This document shows positions 1 to 12,500 of a DNA stretch of 64,000 nt, piece after piece. Location of the stretch: positions 441,854-505,853 of the forward strand of contig ML133479.1 of the NCBI GenBank assembly GCA_003864495.1, in the 5' to 3' direction. Under the pieces are notes generated by a model. That model worked only from the letters and a program-made list of their open reading frames with translations. It searched no databases and was not told the DNA's origin. Numbering within the stretch: position 1 is the stretch's first letter; each line of letters begins with the position of its first letter. The DNA is from Nemopilema nomurai. Taxonomy: Eukaryota; Cnidaria; Scyphozoa; Rhizostomeae; Rhizostomatidae. The position numbers and the translations under genes are program-made.

Positions 1-434
1 AAATATATATATATATTTATTTATTTATATATTATATTAATTATTATATTGCTGTCTAGAGTGCTCAACTTGTCGGAGCGATTAGTTAGACTAAAATAAA
101 TAGACTATTGTGACACAACTCTGAGTTTCATGTGTAAACAATCATCAGGTGTCTACAAACCCTATAAAAACCGTCGCCCCACCTTATCCATAATCTAGAG
201 ATATCCAGCTCCCTCTGAAGACGTGAAAAGACAAAGACCACAGCTGCACTGGTAATAAGTGAATGGTCTCTTAGTAACGTGGTCATGCTAGTTTTGATGA
301 ACAGACTAACTTTGGCAGATGAAAATATATAATAAAATTTGACTTTTTTGATAATAAAAATATGGTGTTAAATTAATTGGGGCCCTCCTTTTGCATTATT
401 TTACATAATTAAAGACAATATTTTTCCCGAGAAC
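1..434. other. AT-rich non-coding flank
   Basis: This stretch begins with an (AT)n-rich run of about 50 bases and has no convincing open frame or splice-linked exon. It lies just downstream of the stop codon of the minus-strand gene at 435-1271, so part of it is probably that gene's 3' untranslated region. Confidence 0.5.
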
Positions 435-1271
435 TCACTTTTCCTGAGTGGATTCCGAATCCGATGCAATTTTGGATTGCCCCTGATCATCTGGACCCCC
501 AGGGTCTGTTTTGGCGAATGCTTCTTTGGGAAACTCAGAAATCTGATTATCCTCATTTGTTGTCCCTTTTTCGTTGATATCAGCAGTTTCCTTTTGTTTG
601 ATAGGGTTCCTAGGGACTCCCCCAACATTTCTTTGGAAAGTTTTGACATTCTTCAACCCAGTTTCTATGTCTTGCAACTTTATTCGGAATCGGTCATCGC
701 TGGCTTTTGACGGCCTTCCCAGTTGACAATGGCTTTCGAGAAACTGTTTGAAATTACCGTATCCATATTTCTTGAATTGGCCAGGGTTCGTCTCTTGCCA
801 TGCATTGCTTAGCTCTTCGACGGTGTAAAGACCTCCTCTTCGCCTTTTGCTACCCAAAATAAACTCGCGAAGAGCGGAAAGAACTTCGTATTTCAAATCA
901 TTCAGCGTCACCGTCTGTTTCGGCCTACACTCGAGATCGACAGGAGCTTGTGAAGCAACGTCGGTCAGGCTTTGGTTTTCTTGAACGTTTACTGGCCTAA
1001 CGGCTTCATTTCCAGATATAGGGCCGGCCTGAGTATACTTATAATGTTTTGCATCAACATGTTCAACGTTGCATTTGCTTGTAAGAAAGCTGGTTAGCTT
1101 TGGAGGCTGAAGCCCAAGGTCTTTGAACTTGCCTGGATGGGCAGTTTCCCACCTTTTCAGCAAAATTTCTAGATCGAATATCAAGTAATCATCTTGTTTA
1201 TGCCCAATTCCCTGGATTATTGTTATTAGTTCTTTCTTTACTTCATCTGCATCCAACTTCTTCTGAGGCAT
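435..1271 (-). CDS. Hypothetical protein with two tandem LOTUS/OST-HTH-like helical repeats
   Basis: A 278-residue single-exon frame. I do not recognise the protein by name. It contains two copies of one domain, at about residues 8-80 and 127-200. Both share the order: amphipathic helix, acidic helix ending in W, an HPGKFK or NPGQFK turn, G, a Leu/Phe helix ending FL-x-S-x-C, then a basic strand. That spacing resembles small winged-helix folds such as LOTUS/OST-HTH, which bind RNA or protein in germ granules, but the match is weak and is inference. A basic linker (GSKRRRGG) opens the second copy. The C-terminal ~75 residues are polar and probably disordered. The Met at 1271 was chosen because the domain starts just after it and G is at -3; the frame stays open upstream, with another ATG at 1424. 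The gene is divergent from PHKA, with about 2.2 kb between starts. Confidence 0.6.
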   Translation of the reverse strand: MPQKKLDADEVKKELITIIQGIGHKQDDYLIFDLEILLKRWETAHPGKFKDLGLQPPKLTSFLTSKCNVEHVDAKHYKYTQAGPISGNEAVRPVNVQENQSLTDVASQAPVDLECRPKQTVTLNDLKYEVLSALREFILGSKRRRGGLYTVEELSNAWQETNPGQFKKYGYGNFKQFLESHCQLGRPSKASDDRFRIKLQDIETGLKNVKTFQRNVGGVPRNPIKQKETADINEKGTTNEDNQISEFPKEAFAKTDPGGPDDQGQSKIASDSESTQEK

Positions 1272-1442
1272 AACACTTAAACCAAGATTCGCAGCATTTC
1301 GTATATTAACTGTGCGATCAGCGAGTCTCGAAAGACGCCGCCTTGTCTTCCGAGAAAACGAAGCTTGATTACATAATTCTGCTCCTGCATAGTGGCCTTC
1401 AGCGCAGCCAGCCCACCGGATCATCGCAGTGTCTGCTGCCAA

Positions 1443-3523
1443 ATAGGCCTAATACCCACATTTTTCTAAGAATACCTAATTTTCGCCGAGCCTGAATGTT
1501 CTCTAAAATTTTCCACTTTGAGCCTAACATTATTCTCAAATATTCTTTCCCAACATAAGGAGTAACTTTCTCTTAATATATTGCTTCACCATAAATTTCA
1601 ACAAGAACGAGCAGCAAAACAAGTAAATATCAATGTTAAAAATCTTATAGCTTTTCACAATCACAGAGCGGCTGAGTACATTAAATATATTAATGTATAT
1701 CAATTTGAAATCTTAGGCTCTATTGTTGTAAAAAAGTGTTAGACCTCCTCCATTGACAATGCTGAGTTTCACAGAGATTTGGTAATTGAATAAAACTGGT
1801 GCGCCCAAGGTCCAATTTGGTGGCTATGCTGAGCCTATTTCATTCCTTAGAGTTTCTTTGTAAGTGAGATTTGATATGAAAACGCAGAATTTTGATACAA
1901 GGTTTAGCTGCGCTTTCAAATTTTTCTGTCGAATGAATGGTCTGAAGGTTGCAGGTTTGCAAATAGTTGTATCTTTCAAAGCTTTGTTTATGATTATTTT
2001 TCCAGTTTTTCATTGATTAGATTTGTTTCTTCATTACTTTATATCAATTTTTCTGAATTTTTTCGATTTTCTTCAAATATTTTCGTTAGCCAAACACATG
2101 GAACAAATATCTCGGAGATAGCTAAAGCTCGTTCCAGATATAATCCTTGAAAAAAATGAATCATTATGCATAATGAATTTCCAAAATGTGCGATGAGATT
2201 TATCGAAATATTTACCATGTATTTTGTCCCTTTAAATAACGACATTCAGTGCTGAAGCATACTAATCCTACATGGATAAGCCATATTTCTTTAAGGGAAA
2301 AGCGATAAGCATAGAATCTTAGGTTGGGGTATAGCATACACCCGAACCTACGACAATATCCCGTGAAACCTCTCTGTCTTTCTTTGCAGTCCGTTGATCA
2401 AAGAGTTGTCTACCAGATATTTTTGAGCGTGAATTGGTTTCCATAGGATCAGGTCTGCAACTGCCTCACCCCCTTTCCAGCTGTGGCCAGCATGTCTGAG
2501 CCAGTGGAATTTATGTTGGAAATTTTAGGGAGGCCTTTTAAGAGTTCTTGGGTTGTAATATTACCTCCAGTTGATGTTTAGGGTATGTCGAATAAGGCGA
2601 GAGTATGTGCAATCAAGCACGCCATTCAAGCTTTTAATGAGGGGTTCAATCGTCTTCGGTCTGTAGAGTAGAATATGCTACTTCTAAATTCAATTCTGCA
2701 TGGAAACTGATATCAACCAAAAGGCTCGATTCTAGCCATGCTCTCAAGTTCCTAATTGTAGAGGGGTCTAACAAGGAGAGGGGTTTGCATTGTTTTAAAA
2801 CACTAAAAATGAGAGGTCATAATTAATAGATCCAAATGCTGGTGAAAATCCGAACAGGATTTGAACTTTTCTATTGCCAGAAGGTATGAGTACTGAAAGA
2901 GCCACGAGATCTCGCTACCTCCTGGTAGCGAATTTGTTTCCTGTGGTAGGTGAATGCTTTTTATTGTAACTGAAAAGTGGGGGATGACTTTTTGCATGAA
3001 GTTCATAATTTGGGATTGTTAGAAAATGAAAATGGGCATGCAAAATTTCTGAAAAATGGACCTGAAAGTGCATAAGATACGATTCAGCCGTTCAATCTCC
3101 TCGACTAAGGTGATTTTGAATCTGTTATATGATTAAAGTGCTTGGTGTCTAGGAAAAAATGGGGATTAGAATTTTTAAAAAGCGACTATACTAGTAGTTT
3201 GTTACCTAATTTACGGTATATTTTGCAAAAATTTGGGCTGATGTTGCCTGCCTTCTTTGCGAGGCACTTCTGTAAACGAGGCGAATTTCACACTCAGGCC
3301 TAGATGAAGAGGGCAATGTTTTGAAAGTGACGGGTCGTGCTCCTCATTGATAACCGTGAGACTCGACTGGTGCCTTTGAATTGAAAGCTGCAAAGTTTTC
3401 TAAAGTTAGTATTTTCGCGCAGAATAATTCTTAGGAAATTTCGTTCTGCTTTGCGTGGTTTTAACGATGCCATTGAAGTAAACACTGAGAGAAAGGAACC
3501 CACCCATCCAAAGAACTGTCACT
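1443..3523. other. Intergenic region between divergent genes
   Basis: About 2.1 kb between the start of the minus-strand repeat-domain gene and the first exon of PHKA. It should hold both promoters and 5' untranslated sequence. I see no TATA box that I would defend and no supported coding exon; the short open frames here have no homology I recognise. Confidence 0.5.
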
Positions 3524-6500
3524 ATGAGACGGAGCAGGAGTAGTTCGCTGACGAGCGTAAAACTCGAGTATTACCACAGACTGGTGTCAAAGACTATATT
3601 AGACCTCCAGGTAATAGTTTTCAAACTATTTCTTTTTAAATTGCTAGGCGATAACTACATAGGACATCTATAGACTCTGTCTCTGTAAGTTACTTTTTTC
3701 TCAGTCGATATATTCTGACTGAAGAGTATTATGTTGAAAATTTAAGCTATTTAAATTAGCACGAGCAAATTAATAGTATTGCAACATTAAGCCCAAAATG
3801 TAATCGCATTTACTTGGATCGGAAATATTGGCTTTTTCGCACTTTGATTCATGTGAATCTCCTTGAACAATGTGGATTTCTTCAAACTTTTATGTGTTGG
3901 AAGGAGAAATGTAATAGGGCACATTGTCAGCTTTCCATCAAGGTGTCACTATAAAGGTAATTTTATGAAATATGTACCTGCAGCAATCATGCTTCTTGAT
4001 GTTACAGTATATGAATCATCAATACAGTAGTAGAAATTTCCTAGCTTATGCAGGTAACTGATAAATAAGTATGCTTTTTAATGCTTTAAATATATCTTTT
4101 GTTTTATGGTATTTTCATGTAGTCGAGATACTCTTGATGCGCATACAACTTTTGCAGCATCCCATTACTGGTCTTCTACCTGCAAGTTTGCACCAAGGTA
4201 GACTTGATAGCAACTCCATACACTTCAGAGATGCTTGGGTTCGTGATAATGTATATGGAATTCTTGCAGTTTGGGGACTGTCATTAGCTTATAAGAAAAA
4301 TGCTGATGCAGATGAAGACAAAGCTCGAGTCTATGAACTGGAGCAGGTAAGATAATGTAATCTTCAGTTTATAAACTGTACATTTCTGACGAGACAACCC
4401 AGAAAATTTTCTTGAAGCTATGTTAACTTAGAGAAGCTGGTAACAGTTTGTATAAAAGTATCCTGTTGGTGAATAAAAAGCAATTAGATAAATTTCACTG
4501 CAGAAAACATGACGGACATTTAATTTTTTAATTCAGCACAAATCCAGCTTGAGGATAGAAAAGGCCTTAGATTGTTTATCCATAGAGTTTTGATAGACTT
4601 GGTGGCAGATAATGTTTTTATTGTCTCTCTGTGGTCTCGCTTTGTAATGCTGTCAGTTACCTTAAGGACAATAAGTATTAATTACTTAAAAACATTTCAA
4701 ATTGAGTCAGGGTTATTGCATACGAGGAAAATTGCAGTGTCATTGAATTTTTATACATCCTAAAATTTTTTTAAAAGAACAACAAAAATAATGTTTTTCT
4801 ACTATTAAATACTTGTACAGACTTCCTGTTATTCAAGCATTTCCTAATGAGTCCGATCCTACAAAAGTGGTTAGACTTGCATCATTGTTATTTCTAAGGA
4901 ATTTCAGATTGAGCTTGTCTCTTGATTTCTCAAGCAATGTTGCCAGGACACACTAAATATTAATTCTGAGAATTTTTTTTAAAAACAGAGTGTTGTCAAA
5001 GTTATGAGGAGTCTTCTTACTTCAATGATGCAACAAGTAAGATCATATATTCATACAGTTTGCATTAGCATGGATTTTTTTCATTTTTAATAATTTATTT
5101 TTAAGACATCTGTTCTTTGATGAACAGTAATTGAGAGAGGTATTTGTTAGAACTGACTCTTTTACATATCTGGTAATTAAAATTTGTGTCCAATATCTGT
5201 GTTATTATTTTGAAGTTTGGTCACTATTTTTGCAGCAAGTTGTTCAGATCCAATTGTGCTGATAATTTAAAGACAGTTTTGCTGATTCTTAAAAAGTTTC
5301 TAGCATGGCCATTATTAACTGAACTGATAACTACAGTCTGTTTATTTGTGCACACATTGAAAAAGAACAGCCCTTTTACCCTTCAACACAACTTAAGAAT
5401 ATTTTTGTGCAGTCTGTTTAGAGAAATTGTCCCTATGCCAAAATGAATATATAAACCTTCCAATTCTGTGATACTCTGTTTGTTGTATGTATATCACATG
5501 ATTGGTTTATTTACAGCTATTTGTGTTTGATGCAAGTGATCACTCATGAGCAGTTACACAAAACTGTATATATTTATGCCACTCATCGTTCAATTTTTTG
5601 TCAAAATGGCTGTATTTTCATCTGTATTGTCAAATTTTTCATCTCATGCAAAGGCCTGTACAGCAGATGTATTATTTAACTTTATGGTAACTGTATCTGT
5701 TTTGTGTCTCTTATGTAGGTTGAAAAGGTAGAGAAATTCAAAAGAACACAGGCAACAGAAGATGCATTACATGCAAAATTCAACAGAGGTTTTGGTTTTT
5801 CAAACATTTTCTTTTGGAAATTATTATAAGTATTGTGCAAAATAGGTAGCAAGTAAAATGTCTTGTGTTAAAATATCAGGAATAGTTTTTAGCAATACAA
5901 TGGTTAGTTACAGTTTATTACCTTGCACAAATGCATTTAGCAATTCTAAACTTTTAAATATGTTGTATATATGGTGTGGTATTGTGTGGTGTTTAGATGT
6001 AAATATCAGACTTATTGTCATTGACCAAAAAATTCTTTTGCAGACCTCAAGTTTTGAAATTGTTAAAAATTGCAAAAAAAATTTCAGTTTTTTTTAGTTT
6101 TAGGCATAAATCTACTAATTTACTATCTCAAGTATCTCAGAAACTGCATCAAGCTGAATTTACATTGTTCTCATTAATTATGCAGCAGGAGATCATTTCT
6201 AGAATTATCCATGTTTTGTTTGTGCTTTTACAAGCAGTGCTCATTTCAGTGATTTTTTTGGGTCTTAATTTACAGCCACCGGTGCAACAGTGGTGACTGA
6301 TTTTGGTTGGGGTCATTTGCAAATAGATGCAACATCATTGTATTTGCTCATGCTTGCTGAAATGACTGCAGCAGGTATATCCAGTAAACATATTATTTAA
6401 ACTTATCACTGATCTTACTGACCTAATCTTCTAATATTTTTATTCTCTAATAAGTAACCTTTGTTTATGAATTTGGCTGAAAACAAATTTATAGGATATT

Positions 6501-9500
6501 GAAGAACCAAGTAAGAGTGAGCTGATTTTAAAAGAGCATGATTTTGACATAAAGGATTGTAAACCTTTTGGAAAGTTGGTAGCAACCAGACAAATCAATG
6601 TGCTATCCAGAAAGCCTCAAATTTTTCTCCAATATGATCAATACATTGAAGTCTAAATTTTTGGGTCAGATGGGTCATCTGATGTGCAAGGAGCAGTTGT
6701 TTCCTTTTTAGATATGTTGGCTTTTCTTCAAGCTATTTATAGCCACAATGCCAACAAGTATCAGCTACTCAATTTATTATCTGCTTCTACAATAATTTTG
6801 AAAATTTTTTCTTTTTGATGAAGGTTTGTCTTCTTTGTCTTGAACAAACGGGAAAAATCTTTATGATTTTTTGTTTTTAAAGACATTTCTTTAGCATTAA
6901 TGACCATTATATCATGGCTGTTACTGATTGTTATGTCATGGCCAAATCTGTCATCATTTCTCGCTCTTTTCTAGGTTTACAAATAGTATACACTTATGAT
7001 GAAATAGCATTCATCCAGAATTTAGTCTTTTACATTGAAATGGCCTATCGAACACCTGTAAGTCAGATGTTAAGAAATTTTGCTTAACTGTCATTGCTAG
7101 GATGCAAACTATGTATGTGTATACAGTGATATGAAACCTCTATATATTTATATACTGATTTTATTGATTTGACCATCTAAATGAGTTGTTAGTTTTAAAT
7201 TCTGTCCAGTCTTTAAACCAATAGGTTTTATGACTAATGATGTTTCACTTCATCACACCAACTAAAAACTGTGGTTTGTTGCTCTGTAATGTTTTCCAAA
7301 TTGTCCATCTAGGCTTTCTTAGGATGTCCTCTAGGTCTTCTTACTTTTACTGTGTAATTAAAAGCCATCTGTACTGAGTTTGCTTCATGTCTTCCCACCA
7401 TATGGCCATACAACCTGTGCAAATTTGTATCTAGGCACTCAGCAATTTCGCACCTAACGTGCAACTTACACTTTCATCATAGTTACAGTTTAATGTTTCA
7501 AACTTCTACTTTTTATTTTCTATTTTCAAATTTCTCTTCTCACATTTTGTATATGGTCCTACCTTAAGCACACTTTTTAATGTGCAAATGTTCCAAAGAA
7601 CGAAAATTGCTCAGACTTTGATAGTTAGATTTCATGGAAGGGTACAATATGGACTAAATGCAGAGCCACTGCTTTTGAGGGCAATGATGCAGAAAATGAT
7701 TTTAGAATAATTGTTTCATAATCTTTTGTCCAGAATTGTAGCTAAAAGGTTATGCTCTACATGGCTCTGTAATTGTCCCTACCTTTTGTTCCCTTGATAA
7801 GCTATGTACTTTGGAGAAAATCATTCTCTACAGCAAGTGTTGCTGCCGTTGTAGTCAAAGTTTTCAAGGATTTAACCCTGCCTAAGATTAGAGCTTGATG
7901 ATGATCCAATCCTATTCAAGATTTAATCCTCTTCAAGGATTACGGAATCACTGAGCGAGGAGGAAAAACTAACCTAGGGCAGCCTGAATTGAATACAAGC
8001 TCAATTGGAATGGCAAAGGTAAGGTGACTGAAGAACCGAGCACTCTTTATCGAACGTCTTCGTATTTGTTCCTTGATGTTTTTTGTTCTTCAATCCATTT
8101 ATGGTAGTCAGTTGTGCCAGTTGTTTTGGATGAAGAAAAGAGTCAGAATCGCTAGTATTGAAGGCTACATTTAGGACTACATTTCAAATGAAAAGTTGCA
8201 CAAATACAACTATGTTTGTGTTTAGCGTGAATAATGTAACGATTAGACGATTTTGGAAATGTTAAACGAAAAAACGTCTCTGATGTTAAAAAGAAGTTTC
8301 TCATCCATAGCCAGTTCAATTTTAAGTTGCCTTCCTTCCTAGCCTCTGATTTATTTTGACCTTAACGTAGCGAGATTTTTTCGGTAAATCTCATTTCATA
8401 GAAGCTTTACCAAAGACAGTAGATAGTGAACAGGCAGCTAGTGGTGGTGCGTAGCGTTTCTGTTATGCCACTGTAGTTTTTTATTGTTGAAGAATAAAGG
8501 CCCGAGAATGATTGCTTGCGAAGCAGCTGTTTAAAGGCATTTAAAATCTAAACGTGTGACTGACTGTATGACTGACTTGGTACCAATTAACCAACGGTAC
8601 TTGGCGCCAAATATATCCAGCTCTCTTTAGGCCGCCCTAGACTAAATGTGTGACGGACCTGGTACCATTTAACAAACGATAATTGGTACCAGATGTATCC
8701 CTTCTCTCTTTTAGGCCGCCCTGGAGGCTCTGAGCGAGCTTGACCTGTTTGGTGCTCACGGTGGTCCAGAATCAACGATTCACGTGCAACCTGATCAAAT
8801 TCAGTATTGTAAGGTATGCCGTATCACTTCTATTCTAGAGCTGCGTAGCCAACACTGCGTAGCAACATGTACGGTAGCCATCAATAGCACAGTACATTTT
8901 ATATCTACTCTGTATTTCATTAACAATAAAATTGTTAACTGAGTGAGATAGCATTTTAAAGCGGAAACATGCACTTATGCATTCAAATGTGCCTGCGATT
9001 TTCATTCCATTTCAAGAAAAAGTCTGAACATAATGACGATAGGAATTTGCTCATTGACGTCACTGACGATATCCATGTTCAAAAGTGTGAGCCTGCAGCC
9101 TGATCTATCCAAGGTGCAATGAATCAACCACCCTGCTTTAAAATATTTAGTGTAAGCTGAAGTGGCTTGCCAATTTAGGCTCTATCCTTTGTTTCAGCTA
9201 AAGTATGCAAAGTTTTTTAAAATTACGAATTTTAGAACAAAAGCTAGTTTTTCCTCAGTTCTATACTTGCAGCGTCTAAATAGGTGAGTGTTCATTCTGT
9301 TTTAGGCCATTCTACAATCGATGTTGCCTAAGGAATCTAACTCCAAGGTTAGGCATCGCTTGTCAGAGAAAATCATCCGCAATCTTGATTACTACTCAAG
9401 TGCACTTTTTCTATTACCTCTGCTTAATGAGTGGATTAAAAATTTACGTGCCAAAGCCTCATCAGCTTGAGCAAATAGACATTCGGTGATGACCGTAGAC

Positions 9501-12500
9501 TGTTTGTCTAGAACTTTACGACTACCGCTTGCAGCATTCTTCAGGCCATATGTAGTGTCGTTTAGTGGTGTCTCAACTTTTCTCAAACCAAAACACCACA
9601 GTTGAAAACGTTTTTTGATTGCCTGGCCAAACTAGTCAAACCATGTTTATTTTTTTTGGAACATTTCTGCTCAGATCTGTGATCTTTCACTGACTGGTCG
9701 GACCTGTTGTAAACATGATGTTCGATGGAATAACGTATTGTAGAACCCTGCTTCCGAAAAAGATGTAGTTTGAAAAATGACAAGTCTCTCTTATCTTAGG
9801 AAATCGGGGCCTCTTTGCTGAGTGTCATCAGTTTTCCGGCGTTTGCGGTCGAAGATAAAGATCTTGTTAAGGTTACAAAATCTGAAATAATTGGCCGATT
9901 AGAGGTGAGCCTACAGCTTTTTGACTGCTGCAAACTACTGCAAATCGTTTATCTCAGAACCATTGCATACATAAATTTGGCTTGCATGCGTGTTCTGGGT
10001 ATGTGTTTGTTTTGGGTGCTGTATTCATGTCACTTGAGTTTTGAAGACCGTGGTTTCACTGAAGAGGTATGTTGCTAAGCATGGCCAGCTTTTGAATTTT
10101 AAAAGCTGCACGCGGAAAACTTTTTGTGAAACTTAAAACTGCTTTGCGATTTGTTATTGTTGTACTTTGACGATTCAGCAATGTGTCTCTAGACAATTTT
10201 TCGGGGGATTTCTCGCAGCCTGGAGACGAATTTTCAGAAATCCAAAGTTTTGGTAAAAATATCTTTGAAATGGCTTTGGTAATTATACCTAAAGGCCTAG
10301 GTATCCCAAGTGTTAATAAAAGATTTTTCTGTCAATTTGTTTGTTAGTTAACGTAGGCCAAACGCTTTATCTAGAAAATCAACGTATGAAACCGAACTTA
10401 ACGCAATTCTGGATCTAGACTATTGGATGTGGTGACTGGTTGTGTTCTCCTCTCTCGTCTAAGACGAAATAAAAGCTTTTATGCATTTTTAAAAACAAGA
10501 AAATATCAGGTAGTCTTCGTATGTATTCAAACTTTTAGAAGTGAGTGTTTATTCATCATTATAAGGACGTCCTAATTTCTCCTTACCACTCGTTGAGGAC
10601 ATCTTTACCCTTTTGTACTCGAGTTGACCATTCCTTATCAGAGCATGACACCATGAAAGAGAAATCTATTTTCAGGGAAAGTATGGGATGCGAAGGTTCC
10701 TAAGAGACGGGTATCAGACGCCAATAGAGGTAGGTAGCAATTCGCATATCACAAGATCATTTTATGCTAGTAACTTTTTCTTCGTTATTTAAAGTTGCAA
10801 TTTTAATGAGATGGTAGCAGAAGGGGGAAAAATGCCATTTTGCAGGACATTTTTCTTTAAAAAGGGCATTGTGAGCGAATATTTGCTGATAAAAATCTTC
10901 ATTGATGTTCCGCAGATAGATTGTCATGGGATGTAATTCGATAATTTGTTTATAACAACTGGACCTTCTAGTAGCGTGCCCCTATTTTTTCTAAGAACAG
11001 ATGGGATGCTCTACTTACTCAGATATTTGAGCAACATGGCTCAATCGTAACGTCACATGATTTTGTTTTCGTACCAGAAATTTTTTTGGTCGCAAGCGTG
11101 CAGTCTTTTCCAAAACTTGGCATGAAGTGACTTTGCTGATCTTCGAAATTTGGCTCTCTCCTGCAAACCACCGTTGCTACGGCTACTTCACTTCCTATAT
11201 CCCCGGAACATTTTTGTGTATAGGCTCCTTCATGTTGCCGTTACTGGCTTGATGTTGGTTGACATCCCTGGAGGGAAGTTGCAGTGTGAAAAGAAAAGTT
11301 GCAGTGAAATAAATCCCCATATGCTTCATTAGTATATTCGTTGTCTTAAACGAATAAAGCTAAACTTATTTCCGAAATTGATTCCACTGTGATTGTCAAA
11401 TCGGCTTAGGTAGAGCATCTCTTTGTTGTGATGTGCATCGGTAATCAGCCGTTTCAATGACAAAAATTAAGCAAGTGAATCATTTGCTTTTCTCAAACGA
11501 ATCGATAGTTGAAGGTTTTTGCGAGTATCTAAATGATTTTTGATACGTTTCTTGGAAGTATTGATGGCAAATATTTTATTACGTCACAGGACAAAAATCG
11601 ATTGTACTTTGAGCCAGCAGAGTTGAAGCAGTTTGAAAACATAGAGTGTGAATGGCCTGTGTTTTTCATATACATGATACTGGATGGCATTTACAATGAC
11701 ATCGAAGAGCAGGTGAGTAAGGATCTGTCTGTTACGAGTGCGTTACATACAGTGCGTTACATACAGTGCGTTACATACAGTGCGTTGCCTACAGTGCGTT
11801 GCCTACAGTGCGTTGCCTACAGTGCGTTGCCTACAGTGCGTTGCCTACAGTGCGTTGCATACAGTGCGTTGCCTACAGTGCGTTGCCTACAGTGCGTTGC
11901 TTACAGTGCGTTGCCTACAGTGCGTTACTTACAGTGCGTGCCAGCGGAGATTGCTCAGCCCACTAAGCGCCCATTTCAAAGGCTCGAGAAGATTCTTTGT
12001 GTCATGCGACAAGCAAAGAATATAAAAATTATTGTAGCGAAGCATTAACGACTATCATTTCTGCCCTTTTCATTCATTAGTTCCTCCCCTTATAAACGTC
12101 TTTGTAATGGGATTAACATTCACCCTATGGACGCTGTCCTTGGTTTAAGATGACAGTCAGCAGTCTGATATATTTGATTACGTAGTGTAGAGAAATGGGA
12201 GTGGCCGCCGATGACCTTTTCTGACTGTTATGATGATATTCATGATGACCACAGTGTTCACCTTCCAATAGCACCATTGTATTCATCATTGTATCCCAAG
12301 TATCAAATTGAAAGGAATCCTTTCGTTTTCTATATGAAGCCAATAAATGAAGACCATTGTTATCAAGAAATATTTCATGTTTTTTCAATACTTTAAGATA
12401 CAAAAATTAGTTGCAAACATATTAACATTGCACGTCAGGTAAGCTTTCGTCCGTCGATTTGGTGTCTGATTGTCGATCTGCTGGTTTTGATGCAAGTTTC

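Noticed and set aside
2845..2930. tRNA-derived SINE-like segment on the minus strand with a B-box-like AGTTCAAATCCTG
   Set aside because: The A box is poor and no second copy or tail was seen in the window, so it stays below the reporting level.
9392..9783. Two overlapping minus-strand frames of 64-66 residues
   Set aside because: No splice partners, no recognised family; they lie within PHKA intron 9 between well-supported exons.
11738..12025. Forward frames of 66-171 residues with a Cys/Tyr/Ala repeat
   Set aside because: They are read-through of a 14-bp minisatellite inside an intron, not a gene.
12125..12403. 92-residue minus-strand frame just after the homeobox stop
   Set aside because: No in-phase link to the homeodomain exons; more likely 3' untranslated sequence.
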